In this document: piece after piece, positions 9,319 to 17,981 of the stretch
Layout: the number at the start of each line of letters is the position of its first letter
How positions within the stretch are numbered: position 1 is the first letter of the stretch
From: Streptosporangium saharense
GTDB taxonomy: Bacteria; Actinomycetota; Actinomycetes; Streptosporangiales; Streptosporangiaceae
Direction of reading: 5' to 3'
Length of the DNA: 64,000 bases
Assembly: GCF_014203715.1 (NCBI RefSeq)
Contig: NZ_JACHJP010000006.1
Span: 1-64,000, forward strand
Translations under genes and position numbers: made by a program
Notes under the pieces: generated by a model
Database searches by the model: none
Seen by the model: only the letters and a program-made list of their open reading frames with translations
What the model was told of the DNA's origin: nothing

Positions 9319-10218
9319 ATGACCGCGAAGCATGTGACACCGGTGACCGTCATCGGGCTGGGCTCGATGGGCACGGCGCTGGGCGAGGCCTTCGTCAGGG
9401 CCGGGCACCCGACCACCGTCTGGAACAGGACCGCCGCCAAGGCCGCGCCCCTCGTCGCCATGGGAGCCAGGCACGCGGAGGCCGTCGAGGACGCGGTGGC
9501 GGCGAGTCCCCTGGTCGTCACCTGCCTGACCACCTTCGACGACACCCGGCTGGTGCTACGGCGGTCCGGTACGGCGCTGCGCGGGCGGGCCCTGGTCACC
9601 CTCAACAGCGGTTCCCCTGCCGACGCCCGCGAGACGGCCGCCTGGGCCGTCGGCCACGGCGCCCGGTTCCTGGCCGGTGCGGTCAAGAACGTGCCCTCGG
9701 CCGTGGGCGCCCCGGACACCCTGCTGTACTACAGCGGCGACAGGGCGGTCTTCGAGGAGTTCGGGACGACCCTGAGGGTGCTGGGCGGTGACACCGTGCA
9801 CCTCGGCGAGGAGGCCGACCTGGCCGCCCTGTACGAGATGGCGGTGGGCGCCATGCTGCTGCCCGCGCTTGTCGGCTTCTTCCAGGGAGCCGCGGCCGTC
9901 CAGGCGCGCGGGCTGGAGGTGACCACGATGGTGCGCTTCGCCGGCAAGTGGCTGGACATGATCAAGTCCCTGCTGCCGATCTACGCCGAGGAGATCGACG
10001 CGGGCGACTACACCGAAGCCGTCTCCTCCGTGAACCTCTTCCTCGCGGGGGCGGCCCATGACGAGGACCTGTCCAGGGAGACGGGCGTCGACACGGCCTG
10101 GCTCGCCCCGCTGCATGACCTGGTGAGGCGGGCGGCCGAGGCGGGCCACGGCGAGCACAGCATCTCGGCTCTCACCGAGGTGCTCAGGAAAGCTGAACGC
10201 CAGCACACCTACGGGTGA
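9319..10218 (+). CDS. NAD(P)-dependent imine-reductase/beta-hydroxyacid-dehydrogenase-like oxidoreductase
   Basis: A 299-residue protein from the ATG at 9319. An N-terminal Rossmann fold carries VIGLGSMGTALGEAF and VWNRTAAKA, the latter typical of NADPH-preferring enzymes. The C-terminal helical domain (YEMAVGAMLLPALVGFFQG) is the dimerisation type found in imine reductases and reductive aminases rather than true 3-hydroxyisobutyrate dehydrogenases. The reaction is probably reduction of a C=N or C=O bond. It is divergent from the HxlR regulator, which probably controls it. The physiological substrate is unknown. Confidence 0.82.
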   Translation: MTAKHVTPVTVIGLGSMGTALGEAFVRAGHPTTVWNRTAAKAAPLVAMGARHAEAVEDAVAASPLVVTCLTTFDDTRLVLRRSGTALRGRALVTLNSGSPADARETAAWAVGHGARFLAGAVKNVPSAVGAPDTLLYYSGDRAVFEEFGTTLRVLGGDTVHLGEEADLAALYEMAVGAMLLPALVGFFQGAAAVQARGLEVTTMVRFAGKWLDMIKSLLPIYAEEIDAGDYTEAVSSVNLFLAGAAHDEDLSRETGVDTAWLAPLHDLVRRAAEAGHGEHSISALTEVLRKAERQHTYG

Positions 10219-10280
10219 GGGAAATGTCACGGAAGGGTGCCAAAAATTCATGTATTTCAGATTGCTTAAGTAGGAAATAT

Positions 10281-10306
10281 GGGCGACGATGGTTAACGAG
10301 TCGCCC
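10281..10306 (+). terminator. Hairpin after the imine-reductase-like gene
   Basis: GGGCGAC (10281-10287) and GTCGCCC (10300-10306) form a perfect 7-bp stem with a 12-base loop, about 60 bases after the upstream stop codon. A weak terminator is the simplest reading. Confidence 0.45.
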
Positions 10307-10491
10307 GAGCCCGTGGAGGTGGACATGGCCGGCACAGCTCACGTCTGGCGAACGTCCGGGCGTGCCGGTGCGAGGGCCCGTGGCGTTCGGGGCCTTCGTG
10401 GCTCAGGCGACTCACGGCGTCCCGGCCTTGCCGGGGCCGCCTTCTCCGAGAAGCCAGGGCGGGGAACCTGGGGGGTGCTCCGCCCGGCAAT

Positions 10492-10536
10492 CCTGTACGG
10501 CTTGCGCCAACCGTCGCAGGGCGCAAGCCGTACAGG
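10492..10536. repeat. Perfect 17-bp inverted repeat
   Basis: CCTGTACGGCTTGCGCC (10492-10508) and GGCGCAAGCCGTACAGG (10520-10536) are exact reverse complements with an 11-base loop. It has no T tract on either strand. It could be a bidirectional terminator, a large operator, or a stem of an RNA element together with the preceding hairpins. Confidence 0.85.
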
Positions 10537-10626
10537 CTCGGAGGGGTGAATGGTGTTCTGACAATATGACGGGTTTGCCGACCATATCCCGACAGTCTGC
10601 TGGTAGGAGCAGGTAACGGAACCCGA

Positions 10627-10632
10627 CATACT
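10627..10632 (+). promoter_or_regulatory. -10 element for leaderless aminotransferase mRNA
   Basis: CATACT is followed by six bases and then the ATG at 10639, with no Shine-Dalgarno sequence. This spacing places the transcription start at the start codon. Confidence 0.5.
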
Positions 10633-10638
10633 CGTTGT

Positions 10639-11933
10639 ATGTCGGACCTTCTTGCGCGCCACCGTGCGGTAATGCCCAACTGGCTGGCCCTCTACTACAA
10701 CGAGCCCATCGAGATCGCCGGCGGCAAGGGCAACCGGGTCGTCGACGCGTCGGGGAAGAGCTATCTGGACTTCTTCGCGGGCATCCTGACCAACATGATC
10801 GGCTACGACGTGCCCGAGGTGCGTGAGGCCGTCGAGCGGCAGCTCGCCACCGGGGTGGTGCACACCTCCACGGTCTATCTGCTCCGGGGTCAGGTCGAGC
10901 TCGCCGAGAAGATCGCCCGGCTCTCCGGCATCGAGAACGCCAAGGTGTTCTTCACCAACTCGGGTACCGAGGCCAACGAGACCGCGCTGCTGCTGGCGAC
11001 CTACGCCCGCAAGTCAGACCAGGTCCTGGCTATGCGGCAGAGCTACCACGGCCGCTCCTTCGGGGCGGTCGGCGTGACGAGCAACCGCTCGTGGAAGAAC
11101 AACTCCCTGTCGCCGCTGAACGTGCACTTCCTGCACGGCGCAGACCGGCACCTGGCCCAGTTCCGCGGCCTGTCCGACGCCGACTACATCGCCGCCTGCG
11201 TGGACGACCTGCGTCACGTGCTCGCCACCTCCGTCGGGGGTGACGTGGCCGCGCTGATCGCCGAGCCGATCCAGGGTGTCGGCGGCTTCACCATGGCGCC
11301 GGACGGGCTGTTCGCCGCCTACAAGGAGGTCCTCGACGCCGAGGGCATCCTGTTCATCTCCGACGAGGTGCAGACCGGCTGGGGCCGTACCGGCTCGGCG
11401 TTCTTCGGCATCCAGAACCACGGCGTCACGCCAGACATGATGACCTTCGCCAAGGGGCTGGGCAACGGCTTCGCGGTCGGTGGCGTCGTGGCGCGGGGCG
11501 ACCTGATGGACGGCCTGCACGCGACCGGCCTGGCCACCTTCGGCGGCAACCCGATCTCCATGGCCGCCGCCAACGCCACCCTCGACTACGTGCTCGACCA
11601 CGACCTGCAGGCGAACGCCGCCAGGACCGGGGCCCTGATCATCGACGGGCTCCGCGAGGCCGCGCCGCGCCTGCCGATCGTCGGCGACGTGCGGGGCAAG
11701 GGCCTGATGTTCGCCGTCGAGCTGGTCGATCCGGCGACCGGGCAGCCCTCGCCCGCGCTGGCGGCCAGGTTCATGGAGGAGACGAAGAAGGCGGGCCTGC
11801 TCGCGGGCAAGGGTGGCCTGTACGGCAACGTGCTGCGGATGGCTCCGCCGCTCACCCTGACCCTGGACGAGGCCGCGGAGGGCCTCGGGATCATCGTCAA
11901 CGCGCTCGAAACCGTCAACGCCGAGGTCACGTC

Positions 11934-11937
<4 letters not shown>
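10639..11937 (+). CDS. Class III aminotransferase (GABA/beta-alanine type)
   Basis: A 432-residue PLP enzyme, transferring an omega-amino group to pyruvate or 2-oxoglutarate. Hallmarks are the NSGTEANETALLLA cofactor loop, SYHGRSFG, the ISDEVQTGWGRTG motif with the pyridine-ring Asp, and the Schiff-base lysine Lys272 in FAKGLGNG. Its stop overlaps the GTG start of the downstream mmsA-like gene by four bases (GTGA), so the two are translationally coupled. With a CoA-acylating semialdehyde dehydrogenase as partner, beta-alanine or 3-aminoisobutyrate are the most likely donors, giving malonate or methylmalonate semialdehyde. GABA cannot be excluded. Confidence 0.88.
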
Positions 11938-13445
<1,508 letters not shown>

Positions 13446-13467
13446 CCACTTTCGGTGATGACGGAGG

Positions 13468-13498
13468 CGGCCCCGCGGGAAGACCTTCCGTGGGGCCG
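13468..13498 (+). terminator. Terminator of the aminotransferase-mmsA operon
   Basis: CGGCCCCGCGGGAA (13468-13481) pairs with TTCCGTGGGGCCG (13486-13498) with wobble pairs, 23 bases after the mmsA stop codon. Confidence 0.72.
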
Positions 13499-13551
13499 TG
13501 CCGTACGCGGGCCGATAGGCTCCGGACAGGTCGAGTCGTAAGGGGAAGCGC

Positions 13552-14709
13552 GTGAGCGGGGACAGGTTCCGGCGTACACGTCTCGGCGCGCTGGCCTGCG
13601 CGCTGACCCTGGCGCTCTGCGCCCCGGCCACCGCGGCCACCGCGCTCGCCCCGACGCCGACCCCCAAGCCCTCCGCCTCGATCGGCAAGGGGGAGGGCAC
13701 CCTGCAGGTCCTCACCTACCAGGGCCACGTCGAGTACGGTGGCGCCACCGCGAGCGCCGACTGGGTCGCGCCCTTCGAGAAGCTCACCGGGTGCAGGGTC
13801 ACCAGGCTCGACCGGGTCCGCTCCGGCGAGGAGATGGCGGAGAAGGCACGCTCGACCTCCTACGACGTGATCTCGGCCTCCCCGGACCTGGCCGGGAAGC
13901 TGATCGCCGAGGGCGCGGTCAGGCCGCTGGACACCACGCTCCTGCGCGCCTACAAGGACATCCCCCGGCGGCTGCGCGAGCTGCCCTCGACCAGGGACGC
14001 GGGCGGCAAGGTCTACGGCGTCCCCTACCTGTGGGGGGTCAACCAGGTCATGCGTGTGCCCGGCGCCCCCGGTGGGCCGGACGCGGTCTACCGGACGGAG
14101 CGGTCGGCCGTCAGGGACACCCCGCTGAGCATCGCCGACGCCGCCCTCGCGCTCAGGAAGACCAGGCCGGAGCTGGGGATCAAGGACCCCTTCCAGCTCA
14201 CCCCCGCCCAGCTCGACGCCGCGACCGCCCTGCTGGCCGAGCACGACGGCTCCCGCCGGGTGTACTGGACGAGCACCCTTGAGGTGATCCAGGCCTTCGC
14301 GACGGGGGAGGCGCACGTGGCCCAGGCGCTGCCGTACCACCTTGACCTCTTCGAGCGCGCGGGCAGGACGATCGAGCCGGCCGTGAAGGGGCCGGTGACC
14401 GGGTGGGCTGACGCGTGGCTGGTCGGGACCGGCTCGACCAGCCCCAACTGCGCCTACCGGTGGCTCAACTGGGTCGGTTCGGCGAACACGCAGCGTTCGG
14501 CGGCGGCCTGGACGGGTCTCGCGCCCGCCAACGTCAAGGCCTGCGACGGCGACGCCAGGCGGCTGTGCGACGTCTACCACGCGCGTGACGACCGTGAACT
14601 GAAGCGTGTCCTCTTTGCCACCCGCCCGACAAAGGGTTGCGGTGGGTTGGGCGGGGAATGCACTGAATACACCGAATGGGAAAAAAGGTGGAAGAACCTG
14701 GCGAAGTGA
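13552..14709 (+). CDS. PotD-like extracellular solute-binding protein (orphan)
   Basis: A 385-residue secreted binding protein of the spermidine/putrescine (PotD) type, starting at the GTG at 13552 behind AAGGGGAAG. The N-terminus is a signal peptide (RTRLGALACALTLALCAPAT) without a clear lipobox. The mature part has the family's LQVLTYQGHVEYGG start, VYGVPYLWGVNQVM, and CAYRWLNWV. No ABC permease or ATPase gene is adjacent, so it either feeds a distant transporter or acts as a sensor. The setting between amine-catabolic genes favours a polyamine or amino acid ligand. The C-terminal region has a Cys pair (CGGLGGEC). Confidence 0.82.
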   Translation: MSGDRFRRTRLGALACALTLALCAPATAATALAPTPTPKPSASIGKGEGTLQVLTYQGHVEYGGATASADWVAPFEKLTGCRVTRLDRVRSGEEMAEKARSTSYDVISASPDLAGKLIAEGAVRPLDTTLLRAYKDIPRRLRELPSTRDAGGKVYGVPYLWGVNQVMRVPGAPGGPDAVYRTERSAVRDTPLSIADAALALRKTRPELGIKDPFQLTPAQLDAATALLAEHDGSRRVYWTSTLEVIQAFATGEAHVAQALPYHLDLFERAGRTIEPAVKGPVTGWADAWLVGTGSTSPNCAYRWLNWVGSANTQRSAAAWTGLAPANVKACDGDARRLCDVYHARDDRELKRVLFATRPTKGCGGLGGECTEYTEWEKRWKNLAK

Positions 14710-14716
14710 GTGGGAT

Positions 14717-14748
14717 GGTCACGGTTCATCGTTGAACGGGCCGTGACC
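14717..14748 (+). terminator. Terminator of the PotD-like gene
   Basis: GGTCACGG (14717-14724) pairs with CCGTGACC (14741-14748), with an inner TTCA/TGAA helix, seven bases past the stop. A second hairpin (14763-14798, GGGCGTCCCGG with CCGGGACGTCCC, one bulge) follows. Confidence 0.68.
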
Positions 14749-14843
14749 CGCTCCCCGAGCCGGGGCGTCCCGGTGCTCCCCCGGCGCCGGGACGTCCCTC
14801 CCGCTTTCCGTGGATCCGCTGGTGAAATCGTGTCCCGAATATC

Positions 14844-14859
14844 GACTGGTTGACCAGTC
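14844..14859. promoter_or_regulatory. Palindromic operator upstream of the saccharopine-dehydrogenase-like gene
   Basis: GACTGGT and ACCAGTC are exact inverted arms around a TG centre. The site overlaps the expected -35 region of the leaderless promoter at 14866. TGGT/ACCA arms are typical of FadR-subfamily GntR regulators, but TetR proteins also use such sites. The regulator is not identified. Confidence 0.6.
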
Positions 14860-14865
14860 AGTGGA

Positions 14866-14871
14866 TAGGAT
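14866..14871 (+). promoter_or_regulatory. -10 element for leaderless mRNA
   Basis: TAGGAT is followed by six bases and the ATG at 14878. No ribosome-binding site precedes the start codon, so transcription should begin at or next to the A of the ATG. Confidence 0.6.
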
Positions 14872-14877
14872 CCCGCC

Positions 14878-16104
14878 ATGAGAATCCTTCTTGTGGGTGC
14901 GGGCGGCGTCGGCTCGGCCGTGGTCCCCATCGCGGCGCGCCGAGATTTCTTCGAACACATCGTGGTGGCCGACTCTCAACAGAGCCGGGCCACCGCCGCG
15001 GTGGCCAGAGCCGGTGACCCGCGGTTCAGCGCGATCACGCTGGACGCCTCCGACCAGACGGCGGTCGAGGCCGCCCTGACCGCGCACCGCTGCGACGTGC
15101 TCCTCAACGCCGTCGATCCGCGCTTCACCATGCCCCTGTTCAGGGCCGCGCTCAACGTGGGGGCCGACTACCTGGACATGGCGATGTCGCTGTCCCGCCC
15201 CCACCCGGGCAGGCCGTACGAGCTGCCGGGGGTGAAGCTCGGCGACGAGCAGTTCGCCCTGGCCGGGCGGTGGCGGGACAGGGGTCGCCTGGCGCTGGTC
15301 GGCATGGGGGTCGAGCCGGGGCTGGCCGACGTGTTCGCGCGCTACGCCGCCGAGCACCTCTTCAGCGACATCGAGGAGATCGGCGTCCGCGACGGGTCGA
15401 ACCTGGTGGTCGAGGGCTACGACTTCGCACCGACCTTCTCGATCTGGACGACTATCGAGGAGTGCCTGAATCCCCCTGTGGTCTGGGAGGACGGCGCATG
15501 GCACACCACCGAACCGTTCAGCGAGCCGGAGGTCTTCGACTTCCCCGAGGGGATCGGCCCGGTCGAGTGCGTCAACGTCGAGCACGAGGAGGTCCTGCTC
15601 GTGCCGCGCTGGATCGACGCGCGGCGGGTGACGTTCAAGTACGGCCTCGGCCAGGAGTTCATCGGCGTCCTGAAGACCCTGCGCAAACTCGGCCTCGACA
15701 ACGCGGGCAAGATCAGGGTCGGCGGGGTCGAGGCCTCACCGAGGGACGTGGTCGCCGCGGCGCTGCCCGACCCGGCGACACTCGGTGAGCGGATGCGCGG
15801 CAAGACGTGCGCGGGCACCTGGGTGAAGGGCGTCGGCAAGGACGGCGCGCCCAGGGAGGTCTACCTCTACCACGTGGTGGACAACGAGTGGTCGATGCGG
15901 GAGTACGGCTGTCAGGCGGTGGTCTGGCAGACGGCGCTGCACCCGGTGGTCGCGCTCGAACTGCTGGCGGGCGGGGTCTGGACGGGCTCCGGGGTGCTCG
16001 GTCCCGAGGCGTTCGACGCGGTGCCGTTCCTGGACCTGCTCGGCGACTACGGTTCGCCGTGGCGGATGCGGGAGCAGACGCGCGGGATGCTCATGTCGGC
16101 CTGA
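14878..16104 (+). CDS. Saccharopine dehydrogenase-family protein
   Basis: A 408-residue NAD(P)-dependent enzyme. An N-terminal Rossmann motif (MRILLVGAGGVGSAVVPIAA) is followed by VVADSQQSRA and the conserved LLNAVDPRFTMPLF segment, then the family's GVEPGLADVFARYA. The family includes saccharopine reductase, lysine 6-dehydrogenase and carboxynorspermidine synthase, so a role in lysine or polyamine conversion suits the surrounding amine genes. The exact reaction cannot be fixed from sequence. It is preceded by a palindromic operator and a leaderless promoter. Confidence 0.83.
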   Translation: MRILLVGAGGVGSAVVPIAARRDFFEHIVVADSQQSRATAAVARAGDPRFSAITLDASDQTAVEAALTAHRCDVLLNAVDPRFTMPLFRAALNVGADYLDMAMSLSRPHPGRPYELPGVKLGDEQFALAGRWRDRGRLALVGMGVEPGLADVFARYAAEHLFSDIEEIGVRDGSNLVVEGYDFAPTFSIWTTIEECLNPPVVWEDGAWHTTEPFSEPEVFDFPEGIGPVECVNVEHEEVLLVPRWIDARRVTFKYGLGQEFIGVLKTLRKLGLDNAGKIRVGGVEASPRDVVAAALPDPATLGERMRGKTCAGTWVKGVGKDGAPREVYLYHVVDNEWSMREYGCQAVVWQTALHPVVALELLAGGVWTGSGVLGPEAFDAVPFLDLLGDYGSPWRMREQTRGMLMSA

Positions 16105-16110
16105 GAAACC

Positions 16111-16356
16111 TCAGAAGAAGGCGGCGCTGCGGGGCAGGTGGTAGAGGTTCTCCTCGGTCTCCTGGATCAGCGCGCCCGCGCAGTCGTCACAGGCGAACAG
16201 CGGGGAGTCGTCGGGCAGCCTTCCGATCCTGACCCGTGGCCTGGGCCATTTCTTGTGACAGGTCACGCAGGCGTCGCCCTCGCACTGGGCCCTGGTCAGA
16301 CCCTCCGGGTCGAACGTCGCCGTGATCCGTGCCGTCCTGGTATGACGCCAGTCCAT
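16111..16356 (-). CDS. Small zinc-ribbon-like protein
   Basis: An 81-residue protein of unknown function. The ATG at 16356 is preferred over a GTG one codon upstream because GGGAGG then sits four bases before it. It contains CEGDACVTCHKKW and later FACDDC, giving five Cys residues that could bind one zinc ion. The C-terminus is acidic and aromatic. It lies tail-to-tail with the saccharopine-dehydrogenase-like gene, six bases away. I do not recognise a named family. Confidence 0.65.
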   Translation of the reverse strand: MDWRHTRTARITATFDPEGLTRAQCEGDACVTCHKKWPRPRVRIGRLPDDSPLFACDDCAGALIQETEENLYHLPRSAAFF

Positions 16357-16483
16357 CACGCCTCCCGTCCTTGATCGCGAAGTCTTATACCGGAACCGTT
16401 ATAACGCCGCTTCCGCCCGTGATCGGTGTGGTAGGTGTCAAGCGGTGGTTAAATCACTCCCTGTGCGCCTTCCGTAACACATC

Positions 16484-16520
16484 AAAAGGGGCACCCAGCC
16501 TCAAGCCGGGTGCCCCTTTT
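16484..16520 (-). terminator. Terminator of gabT
   Basis: AAAAGGGGCACCC (16484-16496) and GGGTGCCCCTTTT (16508-16520) form a perfect 13-bp stem. On the minus strand it ends in a T run, 17 bases after the gabT stop; it may work in both directions. Confidence 0.88.
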
Positions 16521-16536
16521 ATGATGATCTAAACGG

Positions 16537-17889
16537 TCAGATCTCGTTAATGATCTTCTCCAGGATCGTCAGTCCCTCTTCCAGCAGGTGGTCGGGCATG
16601 ACGAGCGGCGGCAGAAATCTCAGAACGTTTCCGTAGGTGCCCGCGGTCAGCACGAGAAGGCCCTCCGCGTGACACCTCCTGGCGATCTCACCGGCCGCCG
16701 TCGGGTGCGGCTCCTTGGTGCCGGGGACGACCAGCTCGATCGCGATCATGGCGCCCCGGCCACGCACGTCGCCGATCACCGGGTTGCGCTCCGCGGCGGC
16801 CCGGAGCCGGGGAAGCATGACCTCGCCGATGTGACGGGCCCTGCCGGTCAGGTCCTCCGCCTCGATGGTCTCCAGCACGCCCAGCGCCGCCTCGCAGGCC
16901 AGCGGGTTGCCGCCGTAGGTGCCGCCGAGCCCGCCGACGTGCACCCTGTCGAGCAGCTCGGCCCTGCCGGTGACGGCCGACAGAGGCAGCCCGCCCGCGA
17001 TGCCCTTGGCGGTGACGATGATGTCGGGGACGACGCCCTCGTCCTCGCAGGCGAACAGGTGGCCGGTGCGCGCGAAGCCGGTCTGGACCTCGTCGGCGAT
17101 GAAGACGATGCCGTTCTCGCGGCAGAACTCCGCGATCCTCGGCAGGAAGCCCCTGGCGGGCTCGATGAAGCCGCCCTCACCCGCGATCGGCTCGATCACC
17201 ACGGCGGCCACGTTCTGCGCGCCGATCTGCTTGCCGATCTGGTCGATCGCCTGGTCCGCGGCCTCCTCGGCGCAGTTCTCCGGGCCGGTCGGCCACCGGA
17301 AGGGGTAGGCCAGCGGCATCCGGTAGACCTCGGGCGCGAAGGGCCCGAATCCGTGCTTGTACGGCATGCTCTTGGCGGTCAGCGTCATCGTCAGCAGCGT
17401 GCGGCCGTGGTAACCGTGGTCGAAGACGACGACGGCCTGGCGTCCCGTGGCGTGCCGCGCCACCTTGACCGCGTTCTCCACGGCCTCGGCGCCGCTGTTG
17501 AGCAGGAAGGTGCGCTTCTCGTGGTCACCCGGGGTCAGCTCGTTGAGCTTCTCGCAGACCTGGACGTAGGACTCGTACGGCGTGACCATGAAACAGGTGT
17601 GCGTGAAGTCCGCGACCTGCCTGGTCACCCGCTCGACCACGCGCGGGGCGGAGTTGCCCACGCTGGTCACCGCGATGCCGGAGCCGAAGTCGATCAGCGA
17701 GTTGCCGTCGGCGTCGACGACCACACCGCCACCGGCCTGCGTCACGAAGACGGGCAGCGTGGTGCCGATGCCCGGGGGGACGGCGGCCTGCTTGCGCGCG
17801 AACAGCTCGCGGGACCTCGGGCCGGGAATCTCGGTGACGACCCGGCGCTCCTGAGGAAGCGAGGGGCCGCCCTGGGTGACGGTGCTCAT
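16537..17889 (-). CDS. gabT: 4-aminobutyrate aminotransferase
   Basis: A 450-residue class III PLP aminotransferase matching GabT along its length. It converts GABA and 2-oxoglutarate to succinate semialdehyde and glutamate. Key features are LLNSGAEAVENAVKVARHAT, DHGYHGRTLLTMTLTAK, IADEVQTGFARTG, and the PLP lysine Lys295 in VTAKGIAGGLP. It is divergent from a PucR regulator across 92 bases, the common arrangement for GABA-responsive control. An aldehyde dehydrogenase that could finish the GABA shunt lies at 20303. Confidence 0.93.
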   Translation of the reverse strand: MSTVTQGGPSLPQERRVVTEIPGPRSRELFARKQAAVPPGIGTTLPVFVTQAGGGVVVDADGNSLIDFGSGIAVTSVGNSAPRVVERVTRQVADFTHTCFMVTPYESYVQVCEKLNELTPGDHEKRTFLLNSGAEAVENAVKVARHATGRQAVVVFDHGYHGRTLLTMTLTAKSMPYKHGFGPFAPEVYRMPLAYPFRWPTGPENCAEEAADQAIDQIGKQIGAQNVAAVVIEPIAGEGGFIEPARGFLPRIAEFCRENGIVFIADEVQTGFARTGHLFACEDEGVVPDIIVTAKGIAGGLPLSAVTGRAELLDRVHVGGLGGTYGGNPLACEAALGVLETIEAEDLTGRARHIGEVMLPRLRAAAERNPVIGDVRGRGAMIAIELVVPGTKEPHPTAAGEIARRCHAEGLLVLTAGTYGNVLRFLPPLVMPDHLLEEGLTILEKIINEI

Positions 17890-17981
17890 GCTGTGACGTT
17901 ATGTCGCGCGTACCAGGATGCGGATGATGCACAATGGCAAAATTACCGACGGTACTCCTGCCGTAACGTACAAATCCGGGG

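Larger units (their letters stand above)
10219..10638. other. 420-base non-coding region with successive hairpins
   Basis: No convincing gene is present. Short reading frames here have no ribosome-binding site and unnatural composition. The region contains several inverted repeats: GGGCGAC/GTCGCCC (10281-10306), CCCGGC/GCCGGG near 10420, GGGCGG/CCGCCC (about 10457-10485), and a perfect 17-bp repeat at 10492-10536. A leaderless promoter for the aminotransferase lies at its right end. Confidence 0.6.

Noticed and set aside
10419-10536. c-di-AMP (ydaO) riboswitch
   Set aside because: GGGGAACC and GGGGTG segments are suggestive, but the conserved CCGACAGCTAACC-type 3' block is missing and the downstream gene is not a wall hydrolase.
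10215-10616. 133-codon open frame in the gap before the aminotransferase
   Set aside because: No ribosome-binding site, composition unlike neighbours, and it runs through several strong hairpins. Better read as non-coding.
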